A DNA stretch of 64,000 nucleotides from the NCBI GenBank assembly GCA_027627225.1, contig CM051028.1, positions 21,716,201-21,780,200 on the forward strand, written 5' to 3'. Positions 24,410-36,929 of the stretch are shown here, piece after piece. Source of the stretch: Congeria kusceri (lineage: Eukaryota; Mollusca; Bivalvia; Myida; Dreissenidae). Every line of letters starts with the position of its first letter. Position 1 is the first letter of the stretch. The translations under genes and the position numbers were made by a program. Below the pieces are notes generated by a model. The model ran no database searches. It was not told where the DNA came from and worked only from the letters and a program-made list of their open reading frames with translations.

Positions 24410-25425
24410 ATGTGAAATACTAAACTGAATACATGCTTAGTAACGCTAACGGAAAAATTTAACGGGGCATAAGCATATATAAATAATAACTACATTATTT
24501 GACTACAAATATTTAATGACATATCAATCTTCTTTTGACTACATATGTACTTGTCAAAATCACAGATTGTTTTGCTGATATTTGAATTTGAGGATTTACA
24601 CAAATCAAGGAATTTAATACAATGAAACAATTATTCAACTATCTACCCAAGTTGAACAATACATGTAGTGTAATGTTTTCAATGGCGTGGTTTACGGTAG
24701 TTATTCCACCGACCATAATTAACCAATCATTGCAAATTCTGCCATTTAAGGCACAGTTTATAAACATATACTGCATTCAACAAATAATAAGCACTCCCAT
24801 CTTCTTAACTAAATCTACAGTATTTGCTGTAAACTGTCAAACCATGACCACGACTTTAGATTCAACATAAATGCTAAACTAGATATGATGAAATAATAAT
24901 CAAATAATTATATCATAACGAGTTTTATCAAGTATTTGCCATCCGCTTATTCACCTTTAATATTTGTAACTAACAATATGATATGTATAGAATAATTAAT
25001 TATTCAATATAAAACATACGAGCATATAGAAATAGAAGGACGCATTACCTCTAACATTGGTATGAGTACGTGTTTTTCCAATACTCATAACTAAGAACAT
25101 ATGATGCATATCTAAGATATTTACAAAACCATTTGTTTTGTACAATCTTATAAAGTGTAAACATTCCTTACATGTTATCATTTGTGTATTTTAATGCAAC
25201 TCTGACAATACTGTTTATAACTGTGTCGGTGTTCCATGAAACCTTAATGTTTCAAACAAGAGTGAATCAAACAACTCATGAATATAGTCGTCAATTCATT
25301 TTTCATACCTAGGCACTTTTTATCTTCACGATGTTTCGTGTCTATGTTGATCATTGTCCTGCTTTCTAGTTCCCACACTCCACCGTTTTCATCGCGTCTA
25401 TTTTATCGCCGTACTCTTTGTCTTA
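24410..25425. other. No gene seen
   Basis: AT-rich. The end (about 25405-25427, ctctttgtcttacag) resembles the 125-bp satellite unit seen at 26247 and is its left remnant. Confidence 0.4.
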
Positions 25426-25439
25426 CAGTTGTTATACCA

Positions 25440-25839
25440 AGTCAAGTCAAGTCAAGTCAAGTCAACTTTATTGGTATATACCATTGTACATAACCAAAAC
25501 AATCAAGAAAGAACATGATGAACATAATAACAGTGTAAATCAAGATGAAAAGTATGTTACAAAGCGGATATGAGAAACTCATAAATAATATTCCAAACAA
25601 ATTAGGTAGGTAATACACTCGTGTCACTCAGTTGTCAATAATCGGTGTTCTGTATGGCAAAGTCAGTTTTTCAGAAGTAATCATATGTTATTCTAAAATG
25701 TTAAAAAGTAATTGTTCAATGTTTTTAATGGAAACTCTATACTGAAACTACTTACACGCTAAACTACATTTAAAAATCGTACTGACAACAACAACAACAA
25801 AAAAGTTTATTTATATCATTTTTATATTTTTTATTATTT

Positions 25840-25886
<47 letters not shown>

Positions 25887-26246
25887 TTTAGGGTACATAT
25901 CCGTCTGGTAGATTACCTAAATTAATGGATAGATAATCTTGAAGGATAGGTACTTAGAATTGATAATAAATTAATAATTTACTAATGAAATAAAAAGTAA
26001 GACTTAGTTCGAAAATCCCTCCCTGAGGATCATCTATACGAAACGAAATTATAGGTGATCTGGAAGGAAATATATTTTCACAACTTACCCAAAGTTTAGT
26101 AATAATAATGTAATAACATTTTAATACTGTAATCTAAAGAGAACAAATATTAAAATGTCCAAAATCACAATATATATGTAATATTTTTCAAATCTGACAA
26201 TTCAATTAGAAGAATGGCAGTAAAGTATAGACCTTATGATTCAGCT
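25440..26246 (-). mobile_element. 5'-truncated retroposon insertion with 12-bp TSD
   Basis: The 12-mer gttgttatacca stands at 25428-25439 and again at 26247-26258, flanking the insert exactly. On the minus strand the insert ends aataaagttgacttgac, that is, a polyadenylation-like AATAAA followed by about five TTGAC units abutting the target duplication. Microsatellite tails of this kind are known for several LINE clades. A homopolymer of about 38 T at 25843-25880 lies inside. No reverse-transcriptase frame is present, so this is a 3' fragment or a LINE-mobilised sequence. Confidence 0.8.
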
Positions 26247-26607
26247 GTTGTTATACCAGAACATCCATCCTCTTAGCTCGCTTACTGAGAACATTTAAGT
26301 TGCTAATTATCCTCTCCAAATCCTGCACTTTTCAATGGACACCAGTAATGATGTATACCCTTTGTCTAACAGTCGTTATACCAGAACATCCACCCTGTTA
26401 GCTCGCTTACTGAGAACATTTAAGCTGCTTATTATCCCCTCCAAATCCTGCACTGTTCAATGGACACCAGTAATGATGGATACACTTTGTCTAACAGTCG
26501 GTATACCAGAACATCCACCCTCTCAGTTCGCTTACTGAGAACATTTAAGTTGCTTATTATCTCCTCCAAATCCTGCACTTTTCGATGGACTCCAGTAATG
26601 ATGGAAT
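26247..26607 (+). repeat. 125-bp satellite, three copies
   Basis: Units start near 26250, 26375 and 26500, each with gttataccagaacatcc, agctcgcttactgagaacat, ccaaatcctgcac and caccagtaatgatg. A remnant (ctttgtcttacagttgttat) lies left of the retroposon at 25415-25439, so the retroposon landed within this array. Confidence 0.93.
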
Positions 26608-26872
26608 CAAACTTACAATTGTAATTGCCGAATTGTTAACGCCGATATCAAAATACAACCATATAAAACATATAAGAAAACGTTGCTACTAATAGACCAA
26701 CCATAACAGATGTGCACAATATTTCAAACAATAAATAAATAGCATACGCCGTAAATGGACATTTACTTTCACCTTTACACTCCGTGATATATTGCTAATA
26801 ATAATGTGTACAAGATCTTAGTTTAAGTTCATAACAATAGTAAGTATGTGATATTTCCAACGACTTTTGTTG

Positions 26873-28596
26873 TTACCAATTTGTCCTTTGGTGCAAGTCC
26901 AACTTTATTTTTTCAGGGAGAAAGTTGTATTCATCATACTCGCTGATGTTATTGAACAGATGACAAAATTGTGTAAGTAGTTCATTATACAACTTATAAT
27001 CCAAGTGAAAAGCTAATCGCAAAAGTTGCAAATCTTTCGCAATTTCCCGTTCTCTCATCGGCCGTCTGTCCATGGCTCTTATAGATGAATACAGTTGGTC
27101 CCTTGTTATAGGTAGGTTATCAATCAATGTATCAAAATAGCGTCTATATAATTCATGTTTCCTGCATGCAAGTGTTGTTATTTCAGCTTCAGTTGCTGTA
27201 GATATAGCATTCGAACGAATATATTGCTGTCTGCTATCCAGCGAGTAATCAGACAACACTCCTATGCATAATACACGTAATCTACTTAGAGAAAACGTCT
27301 CAGCAACATTAAGGTAAAAGCAATATTTTTCGCACGGATAAGACCGAGGAAATTGCACGTTTGCATTAACAACGTCAACAAGGCAATCTTCACATTTGTT
27401 GCGTAAATCTACTTGGTATTCCGATGTCAGTGGAAGAATGGACAACGCGATTTTATCTGGGGAAAAAAAAAAAAAAACTAGAACTGCAATGTTATGGCGC
27501 AAATACCCCCGCCCCCGCATGCCGCTTTGTCACAAGAATATTGATACAAGCTTACACGTTTTCAAGTGTAAACATTTATTGGATAAACTGGATAAAGAAA
27601 CTGAAGTAGGGGAACACTCCGTAAATAATGGAGATAGAGTTATAATTCTTGTGCAATTCACTAACAAACATAAAAAGGTATTCACTATCATGGAATGAAG
27701 TTTGAGGTTAATCCGTTCAGTAGTTTTTGAGTAAATGTCATGACAAGAAAAACTGACAGAGGGAAATAACTCCGTAAATAATGCAGCTAGAGTTTTAATC
27801 TTGAGCAGTGCACTCTGCCTAAAAACCATTTAAACATGTATGAGGTTTGAGGTCAATCCCTGTAGCTTTTGAGAAAATGACCGGACATTGAAATCTGATA
27901 AAGGGAAATAACTTCGTAGATAATACAGCTAGAATCATAAATATTGTGCACTGAACTCCGCCTAACAACCATCTATCTATGAATGAATTTGAAGATGATA
28001 TCTAAAAGGGTTTGCAAGTTATGCTCCGAACAAAACAAACTCACAAACAGACGGACAGACAGACAGACAGACAAGCTGATTCCAGTATGCTTCCCTTTCA
28101 ATCTTTTTGTGTGGGAGGGGGTATAAAAATAAAACCACAAACAGACATTCTATGTCATATTCATAATTGAAAATTTGTATTGCACAGGGAAGCCATAGAT
28201 TCGCAAACTGACACTTGTTGTAGAAAAGTAAGCACGGATTACAAATCTATATTCGAATTGTTGAATATTTACACATGAAACCTCGTTTGACAAGTTATAA
28301 ATGTACCTGAAAGTTGTCCCTTTTTATCTGGGTAAATACAGCGAAGAAACGATAAGAACGGCAGCAGTTCTTTTCCAGGTAAAGTTATTTCACTCTGATT
28401 CCTTTCTTTAAATTCACCCTGGAACATCGCTCGAAAGACAGGAGATGCCATGGACAACACAGATTTGATTACAGGGATCCGAACATCTTCAACAATCAAC
28501 GTTACATCAGCTAAACCGTGGGACTCTCCAAATTCACTAATGTCGACATCTGGTAACGTCTTTACACCAAATTCACTTGCGTCACTTGTTATACTC
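26873..28596 (-). CDS. BTB-BACK gene, copy 2 (open)
   Basis: Exon 1 ends at 28307 (donor ctttcag|gtacat). Exon 2 is 27456-26873, after a strong acceptor (a long T run, ccccag). The phase-1 join reads through. BTB core: GLADVTLIVEDVRIPVIKSV, MASPVFRAMFQGEF, ITLPGKELLPF, FLRCIYPDKKG. Exon 2: KIALSILPLTSEYQVDLRNK, CEDCLV, then the BACK-like part FSLSRLRVLCIGVLSDYSL, EITTLACRKHELYRR and a C-terminal block LRLAFHLDYKLYNELL, FLPEKIKLDLHQ. No stop or frameshift. The exon-1 frame has no ATG near its start; a candidate acceptor (gctaacag) at 28597 suggests the start lies on an unseen upstream exon. A repeat fills part of the intron. Role by family: Cullin-3 adaptor; substrate unknown. Confidence 0.8.
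27590..28140. repeat. Dispersed repeat with 140-150-bp subunits, intronic
   Basis: The words ggaaataactccgtaaataa recur near 27610, 27762 and 27903, each with a ttgtgcactgaactccgcct-like part and tgaggttt/ttgagaaaatg. It ends with acagacggacagacagac and a ggaggggg run. This type is common in bivalve genomes. Confidence 0.7.
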
Positions 28597-28639
28597 CTGT
28601 TAGCTACATAATGTAATTCGAACAACCAAGCAGTAGTTA

Positions 28640-30040
28640 AAATTGAAACAAGTTATTGCTACATTTTAAAACTACAATCAATGTAGCTCTTGTTAATATA
28701 GGTGTATGCAAACTTTGCCGTATATTGTTATAATGACTACTGATGCGAACAGAATTCTGATTATCCAACAACTGTGCATAGACAATTAAAAACAATAATA
28801 ATCATCATATTTTGCAGCACCCTCTGACAATACCATTACAGCCAAATCTGGAAGCCAGTGTGGGAGAGATAGTGCTGCATTTGAGGGTAGATGCCTTGTC
28901 ATAAGTAAGACCTTTCTGTGCCGTTTATCCTTACGTTTTCTAACTGATTATGAAACATAATCCTTATTATGCGTTCAGTTTTCTGTTTTACAAGTATCTT
29001 CAGAGCAAGCCCTTGAGTAATTCTAGAAAATTTGGGTAAAACTCGTTCTCAACTTTGGCTTTATACATAAATTTTACATATGCAGAACAAAGTACAAAAA
29101 CGTTAAGTATCAAAAGTATTACTGAAACGTTGAGATGTCGCCGAAGATCAATTCATGTAAGGTTGCTTGGTTGCTTTAACCGATAACATTCGCGAAAACG
29201 CATCGAATTTAGTTATGATTACTAGCCTGACAGAGACAGATGAAATAAATAGTAACATTTTTCCTTGAAGTCTACAAGCATCGTCTGGTACCAAAATGTC
29301 TAACAAGAAAGAATAACTGTGTTCTCGCATACAAAGCATATTTAAACGATTTACCGAAGCACATTCTTTAAAACGCTTTAATACAGGGAGCGACATTATA
29401 AATCAAACACGATCTTAGCGACTCAGAACGACCAACACCCGATTCGCTTATAACGGATTGTTCAAATTAATTGTACATAAATGAAATTATTCTCGTTTCG
29501 AAAAATACGGTATTGTACGGTATTTAGTTGATTTTAGTGTGTTTACAGCAAAGTTTGGCGGGTTATGCACGGAATTCTCGTGCAAGGGTATATGAGCCGT
29601 GTATAGGAAATTTATCGTCGTTCGAGGTCTGTATTTGGAACCAACAAGGTGGATAAAGAAAGAAGCAGTATTCTCTCCCGCCCGCCCATAATTATTGTTT
29701 CAGATGATACGTGGCAGAGCTCACTGTGTTATAGATTTAATGATTATATATATATATACTGACTTTGCAAAGTTTCAATCGCACTTTAGTTTGTTTTCAG
29801 TTAAGCTTTCGAGGGTTTATCCAATGATCAGATGTTTGGCCAGTCGATACTGTATGGCGCACCTGGCTTCCTCAACCATTCTACCGTGTCAACAGTAGAC
29901 GTCTAACTTACTTTTTTATTGATGCTACAGTTGTTGCATGAGCGCTAGAATACAAGAACATCGTTTTATGTGTAAACAATTAAATGCTGTCAAATACAAA
30001 TACCAATTGCTATTTGTGTTGTGTTTTTGTATTGATATGA
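28640..30040. other. No supported gene
   Basis: AT-rich 5' flank of BTB copy 2. The frame 29396-29148 (minus, 82 residues) has no family features. A short (AT)n run lies near 29742. Confidence 0.4.
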
Positions 30041-30044
30041 ATAA

Positions 30045-30182
30045 AGATTGATGATGGTAATGATGATGATGGTGATGATAATTATGGCCATGATTATGGT
30101 GACCGTGATGGTGATAATGATGGTGATGTTGATGTGAATATCATAATTATTATGTGATGATGATGCTGATGATGGTAATGTG
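30045..30182. repeat. Degenerate (GAT/GGT)n microsatellite
   Basis: Runs of gatgatggt, gatgatgat and gtgatggtgataatg. Confidence 0.9.
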
Positions 30183-30189
30183 TGAGCAA

Positions 30190-32460
30190 GTCTTTTGATA
30201 GTTCTATTTCTCAGTATTCTAAGAATAGAGAATAATGAATTTACTCACGAAAAGGGTAACTGTACTTAACAATGCAACACACTGTTCAATGTAACTGTGA
30301 AGAGCGTGTTGACTTTTAATGGTTTCAAACAGTGTTGAGTACAGTGTTTAAGTCTTGCGAAACAAAAGAAGAATAATGGTCGTCAATATGTCTTGAAAAG
30401 CACAGTGACCTACTGCCAAGATACAAAATGAGTGTTATGCTTTGGGCTGTGTAACTTTTTCTTGTGTTGGTACATTATTTTCAATATATCGATACATAAA
30501 TTCTGAAAATTATGTCAATATTTTAGACAATACTTTGTGGTAGTAATTGAAACTTTTCTTGAAATATTCTTGGATTTTTCAAGATGACAATAATCTATCC
30601 GGAAGCGAGTAGAGAAGTGCATAAAGGTGGGTCCTATCGTCCTCTGAATGGCATTAAAGCCTTGGTCGACACAATTTAAAGAAATATGTTACTGACGTTA
30701 GAAGTCGCATTTTAAACATCTTTTCCTACTTACATTTACATAAAAACCAATAATCAATGCTGTTCTAAGGGTTGCAAGGCATTTGGTCTGAAGATAAAAT
30801 ATGTGTTTCAGGATACATAGCCGTCACCCATAATTCTAGATCAATAGAGCCCCAAAGACAGATCGAGTGTTGAGCCAAGATTAAAACGGTATTATCGTAT
30901 CCTGAAAGACACGACGCAGCTGCGCGTATTTTGAATTAAATGCATATGCCTGGCCTCCAATAGCCGCATGGATGACACAAATCAGTTCACATTTCTATCC
31001 GGTCAAACTTCTTGACAACGACCTTTCAGATAAGATAATTTCCCAATTTATAACCTGGACTTTCTGATATGTATTTTCGTTGGTTTTTAGCAGTAGGGAT
31101 CTTAGTTCGACCAATTCCCCATTTCAAATCTCTTGTCTAACTGGAAGTCGTACAATCACATTTTTTGTTTAAAACACCTTTTGCTGGACTGGTATCCACC
31201 GGTTCAAACTTAACCGGTTCAGCTGCGTCCAGGCGCTCCGTGGTAGTGGCTAATGCTGACTGAGCCGACCCGACATTTGGCGTTCCCATGGTCTGTACAG
31301 ACTCCGTCACCTTTGGTCGGCGTGTCCATGGTCGGCGTTTCCGTGGAGGCAGGGTAATATAAAACAAAAGACGTAAATTATATAGATGCACGAACAAAGT
31401 ACTTGGTTCGTGCTTTATTTTTTTTTATTTATTCTTTAATTTATTAATAGATAACTGCAAGAAGGTGGGACATTTCAAACAGATATGCGAGTCAAGTGTG
31501 ACCGAAATCACCGGAGACGCCCCTGTACAAAGCCACAATTGTTTTATGATCAATTTCTACAGCGACAATTTGTATTCAGTCGAATGTAAAAGCGAACAAG
31601 TTCGACTACCTTATCGCATCAGATACCCAGCCAAATAGTACTTAACAAAGAAAGCACGCTTTATTAAAGTTTCCTTTAATCAACATTATATGCTACTTAC
31701 TCAGTATCGAACGCAAGGTATAAACACATTAATAAAGAAATATGGCCGAAATTACTTTATCGGTACGAATGCTCATGAACAGTTAACTCTAGGACAACTA
31801 ATGAACCACAAGTCTAGTAAACTCTTCCTTGGAAAACAAATTGGTTTACCGCGTATTCTCGAGCGAATAAACATTGATTAGCCTACTTTAATATCTTTAC
31901 AAGGTTAAAGAAATTTCACCTATATATGATTTTGACAATATAAATGATTAAGCACACCATACACTCGTGTTTACACATGGATTTCACATGGTTTACACAT
32001 GGTTTACTCAGTTCCTAAGCTTTCATGAGTAGAATTTATCAGAGATGGGGATAAAGTTGACACTCAAGAGATATCATTCCTGTGTAAATCTTCCATTCCG
32101 CGCTTTAACATAAACTGTAAGAGTTTGGACTCGATACAACGAGTTCATCTTCATTGAGAATGCCTCACTATTCGCAAAAAAGGCTTCATTGCAGTTTTAA
32201 TGGTTTAACACATTATAAATTATGATATGCACCTTTTATTGAGTTTTACTTTGTATATTTTGTTTCTAGTTATCGAGTTTTAAGATGCAATTTTGACAAT
32301 TGGTGCAAAAGTTGTGTGGAAATAAATCGAAATTAGTATAATACAAGTTTCCGGGTTTGAGTCATGTGTTTTATATTTTTCTTTGTAGTACGTTCAAAGA
32401 ACATTTATACACATGATCATTTTATGTCATTTGCTATTACTAACTATTGATTCATTTATA
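30190..32460. other. Mostly empty; one weak frame
   Basis: The minus frame 31350-31137 (KRRPWTRRPKVTESVQTM, then VKFEPVDTSPAKGVLNKK, stop) has higher GC than its surroundings and a plausible composition. It has no ATG, no domain and no clear splice partner. It may be a decayed exon or TE fragment. Otherwise nothing seen. Confidence 0.3.
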
Positions 32461-32464
32461 AATA

Positions 32465-33538
32465 GAACAAGAGGACCATGATGGTTCTGGAAAATGAAGA
32501 AACAATAGATTTTGATGTACTTTTGTTGCAGTTTTGGAGAACGAGTTGTTATGTGATAATTGCAATGGCTGTGCTATAAGGTCAAGTTTTGCCCTTTCTT
32601 TGTTCATTTTCTGTCTAATGATGATAAACGATTTTTTTTTGCCAAACAAGGGGAAATAAATCTGGTGTTCGTGGTACAATCAAGCCCAGTTTTGGCTTCT
32701 GCTGCGATCTAAGGTCAAACATTAACTGTAGAAGTTTGGTCAAGATTGGATGAAAATAAAGTGTATTTTATAAAAAAAAAAAAGGCATTTTTGCATTCAA
32801 ATTGAGTGTTTGTTTTATTGGATAAGGGGCAATAACTCTGCTGTTCCAGGTGCAATCTGGATCATTAACATTGAATCCCAACTAAGCTTTATGGTCATAC
32901 ACAAACACTGCAGGTTTAGTCAACATTGAATAAAAAATTTCATGTGCAAGCCAATCATGGATAGCGTTTGAGTTTTTATCCACACACAAGGGGCAATAAC
33001 TCTAATGTTTCTGACCTGATTTTGTTTATATTTGACTTCACCTGTAATCTTATGGTCATAGACAAACTGTGCAAAATTGGTGATTATTGGATGAAAAATG
33101 ATGTATCCATCCTGAATAATGTCCTTTTTTCACAAACAAGGGGCAATTACTCCGGTGTTTATAACACGACCTGGCCCATGGTTTGGCTTCTGCTGAGATC
33201 GGATGCTCATACACAAACTGTGAATGTTTGATCCAGATTGGATGGAAAATAAAGTCTATATGTTGAAAAAAGGCATTTCTGACCTTTAGCATTAAAAAGG
33301 AGGAATGCCTCTAGTGCTACTGCTGCGATCTGGCCCTACCACAATCCCGTCCGAGATTTCATGGTCATACACAAACTGTGCAAGTTTCGTCAAGACTGGA
33401 TACAAAGTGAAGTCTCTATCGTGAGAACGAACAAATTGTTGACGGCACACGGACGACGGACGCTTGAAGACGGACGACACAGGAGAGGTCCCCTATACCA
33501 ATAGCTCACCGAGCACTTCGTGCTTAGGTGAGCTAAAA
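32465..33538 (+). repeat. 1.07-kb dispersed repeat with about 160-bp subunits
   Basis: Begins gaacaagaggaccatgatgg and ends gcttaggtgagctaaaaag. Subunits start near 32650, 32826, 32991, 33142 and 33300 with ggggcaataactc. Each then has a gatctggcc-like part, atggtcatacacaaactgtg, and gtcaagattggatg. The 3' end carries ggacgacggac. I recall this start and end from abundant molluscan dispersed repeats. Not coding: frames are interrupted. Confidence 0.8.
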
Positions 33539-33539
33539 A

Positions 33540-34470
33540 GATTTGTCATTTACATATTTTGTCGTTGTTGTCGTTGTTTACTAAGTATAAAATCTTTCCG
33601 GAATGACTCCTGGCATTATTAACTGCAGACGAATTTAAACCGCCCCGCCCCAGACACGCAAAAGTGAACATTCAATTTAAAACTTCTCTCTAGCTATAGA
33701 AGGACTATAAGGTAAATTAAGACAAAAATTAAATTTACACTGATCTTGATTTTGATCGATTTGTAATGCTGATGCAATATAATTTCATAATTAATACGAT
33801 TTGAATAAGTTTCGTTTAGTCTTGATTTTCTTTAAAATTTCATTCCCACTAAATTTAATATATTTAAAACAGAAACAAACCATAAAAAGTAATTAGAACA
33901 AAGTGAACGCAGTTGGTTGATACAATAACCTTTTTTTTATTCAAATTATTGATAAACGAAACCAATACCCTAATATAAAACTCGTTGTATCTGTGGATAA
34001 CATCATGTACCGAATAAATCTAGTACTATATTTTAGTATTCATAGTGTTCTGAGCAAAAAAATATTCATATCTACAACCGCACATTAGTCCTTCTACTTA
34101 ATCGCATTCTCTTTAAACAGAAATTATATAACACAATGTCAACAAATTTAACTACAGTTGGTTTTAATGCAAATGAGAACCGTTATAAACTTGGACGATT
34201 CGAAACAGGTAAATGAGACGATTTAAATTATAGCGTGTTTGTAAACAAAACATTCACTATTCCCCCTAATTTCAATAAATGGTTGATCCCCTCATTATCA
34301 ACCAAATTTAAACCGACTATACCTGAAGAAAATCCTGTGTTGATGTGCGACATTAAGGCCGCAAAGCGATAACTTAAAACTCGGGGATTCTACACGGTTA
34401 AAGATCGATCAACCCTTATCAGGCCACTTGACAGGTTCGCTGTCGGAAATCTCATATCTCATGATTTAGT
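33540..34470. other. No gene seen
   Basis: AT-rich DNA without recognisable signal. Confidence 0.4.
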
Positions 34471-34474
34471 TTAT

Positions 34475-34650
34475 ACTACCCGAAGAGGGGGTGGGGGCAG
34501 ATAGTTACCGTTTTGTCCGTCCGTTTCAATCTTATTACAGCAATTCAGTTGTCATTGTATCAAAAACCTGTTCCCTCAAATTGTATACGTAATTGTTTCT
34601 GTCCGTCCTTCTGTCCTGCCGTCCGCCCGTTACTTTGTTTTCACGCGAGT
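34475..34650 (-). repeat. Dispersed-repeat fragment with GTCC-rich words
   Basis: Contains gtccgtccgttt, then ctgtccgtccttctgtcctg and gtccgcccg. It resembles the ggac-rich ends of the repeats at 27590-28140 and 36345-36840 in inverted orientation. Confidence 0.5.
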
Positions 34651-34654
34651 TCCC

Positions 34655-35815
34655 AGAATAAATGACTCGAATCATATGAATCTTTATGTGCAGCTTTTTT
34701 ACCACGTAATATTTAGTGTTTACTATTGATTAATTATTTTCAAAATAAAGACAAAAAATGATGGGATAATTGAAATACTAGGCAAGTGGTAAGTTAAGAT
34801 ATATATAATCTGACACGAGTTGTCATTTCATACCATAGTTTATTAAACGAGTTCAGGAATTTTGTTTGTAAGCGATCCTTTGGTGAGCTTATTAACCAAT
34901 TTCCTCGACGGGTTTAATAAAATAAGGTATGAAATTACAAAAAGTGTCAGATATTTTATATCGCATGCTTTTAAACGAAACAAAAAAACCCTAATTATAC
35001 AAAAACATGTTGTTAGATCCCAAAAGTTGTGGACGTCATTTCATGTTGACGACGTCATTTCACAAAAATAACGTCCTCCGATTGGTCAGTCAAATAATAA
35101 TATGGAGCCAATGAAAACTCTCAAAATTTTATCTTACACATGTGTAAATTAAAAATATTCGTAATGGCTGTATTGCATGACAAACTAGGTATAGCTTGTG
35201 ATGAAAGTTTATTTTGTGTCAGCACTAATGCGTGGACCACTCGCCAAAGCTCGTAGTTCAGGTTTTATAGGCCTCGCTAATATAGAGTGAAATATTTTAA
35301 AACTGTTATGAGTTATTAACACAATATTCAAGTCGTTTACTTATTATATCAGGAGAATCAGTATACAATGCCGTTAGTGTCATATGTAGTGTAATGAAAC
35401 CGATTTCTGACAGCAATGGATAAACTAATAAATGGCTGCGCCACTGAGACTAGCGAAAATATTGTTTATTTGACCACTACGGAAAATACAATTAACGATC
35501 TAACACTGAATTATACAAATGTCCTCTTTACCTTTTGCCGTGCAGGAAACATACCATGGCATTGCGTTTTATTTGAACACAACCAAAAAGCGACAATCAT
35601 TTGACCGTCAGCTGCATTACATGTTTAAACATACTTGGACATTCAGTGTAAGATAAGCAATAACGTACCCGTAACATCATGTCAGTTCATGTTTTTATTA
35701 TTACTATGAAAGTAATAAATTGCAGTTTACTGTCAAATATTTGCGTGTGAGCGACATTCGAAAAAACTAATTATTGCTCACTTTTCATATGAAACCTTGT
35801 GTGCGTTCAATTTTT
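34655..35815. other. No gene seen
   Basis: AT-rich; short frames only. Confidence 0.4.
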
Positions 35816-35861
35816 TATTACCTATAACCCTATTTTTTCGGCGTAGCTGTCATTCAACAAT

Positions 35862-36920
35862 TTATTTGTTTATATTTCGTTGCAGTTGCAAGTCCCACTG
35901 TATTTCTTCTGGAAGACATTTACACACTTCATCTACACTTACGCGTACAAAATCATGACGAAATGATGAAAGTAGTTTATTATACAAGTTACGTCTAAAT
36001 GTACGAGCGAGTCGCAATGCCTGTAAATCCATTTCGACGTTCGTCCCTTTCCTAAACAGCAAGAGATGGCTACTTGTATTCAAATTTAATGTTTCCTTAT
36101 CGACAGTAAACATGTCAATCAATTCTTTTATCTCGTGTTCGTTTATTTTATGTTTCCTGTCGGCTGTGATTGCTATTTCAGATTAAGTTGCTGCCGATAT
36201 GTTATAGGAACGAATAGGCGCTTCCCAGGTATACAATGGGTAACTAGACACCAATCGCACTAACAATTCACGCAATCTATTTAGATTAATTGTTTCTGCA
36301 TTATGTAGGTAAAGAAAATATTTTTCGCACATTGACCCGACCTCTGGTCAGAACAAAATAGTGCATAAACTTTACATCGCCTTTTATGGGTACTAGTTAA
36401 CAAAGTTTCGTGAAAATATATGTTCGAGCTATCGCAGTATTGAGAATTTTCTAGTTTAGTCACAGTCAAGCGTTCTCTAGCCTCAAGTGACCTCTAGCGA
36501 AATAAAGGTTGTGCATAATCCTATAATCACCTTTAATCTGTATACCAAATTTCATGATGGCATCTCATGTACTTTTCGAGTTGGTACAGTATTACATTTA
36601 TTTTATATTTTAAGGTACAGTCACTTGACCCTTGACCTCCAATGAAACATAAAAGGTCGTGTATAAGCTTCACATCACATGCCGTTTATCTGTAAACCAC
36701 GTTTTATGACAATATTTTTATTACTTTTTGATTATCGCATGATTTATTTTTTGCGGAGAGACGGACTGTAAGAAAGACAGAGGGATGGACGGACGGACGG
36801 ATGGCAAACCTATTGTCCCCTCCGGCAAAACACCAGTAGGGAACTAATAAACTGTACCTGTAACTGTTTATTGTATCTTTGCAAACACAGCAAAGAACAA
36901 TAAGAACGGCCGCAGTCTTT
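35862..36920 (-). pseudogene. BTB-BACK gene, copy 3 (remnant)
   Basis: Exon 1 survives as its last 60 bp (36920-36858): the DNA ctgcggccgttcttatt aligns with copy 2 ctgctgccgttcttatc, with a small indel, and the donor ttacag|gtacag is kept. Exon 2 survives from about 36340 to a TAA at 35862: CEKYFLYLHNAETINLNRLR, then an in-frame TAA at 36183-36185, then SEIAITADRKHKINEHEIKE, LQALRLARTFRRNLYNKLL, CLPEEIQWDLQLQ. The first part of exon 2 is gone and the intron is filled by a dispersed repeat. Not functional. Confidence 0.8.
36345..36840 (+). repeat. Dispersed repeat with ggac-rich end
   Basis: Two diverged subunits share aaaggttgtgcataa / aaaggtcgtgtataagcttcac and accaaatttcatgatgg / aaccacgttttatgac. 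It ends ggatggacggacggacgg, then cctattgtcccctccgg. Typical of bivalve dispersed repeats. Confidence 0.65.
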
Positions 36921-36929
36921 TGTCTTAAA

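Noticed and set aside
25838..25880. Poly-T tract as the 3' poly-A tail of a minus-strand retroposon
   Set aside because: It is internal to the insert bounded by the 12-bp duplication; the true 3' end carries TTGAC units.
31137..31397. 86-residue frame with KRRPWTRRPK as a gene
   Set aside because: No ATG in the higher-GC part, no domain, no splice partner found; kept only as a weak note.
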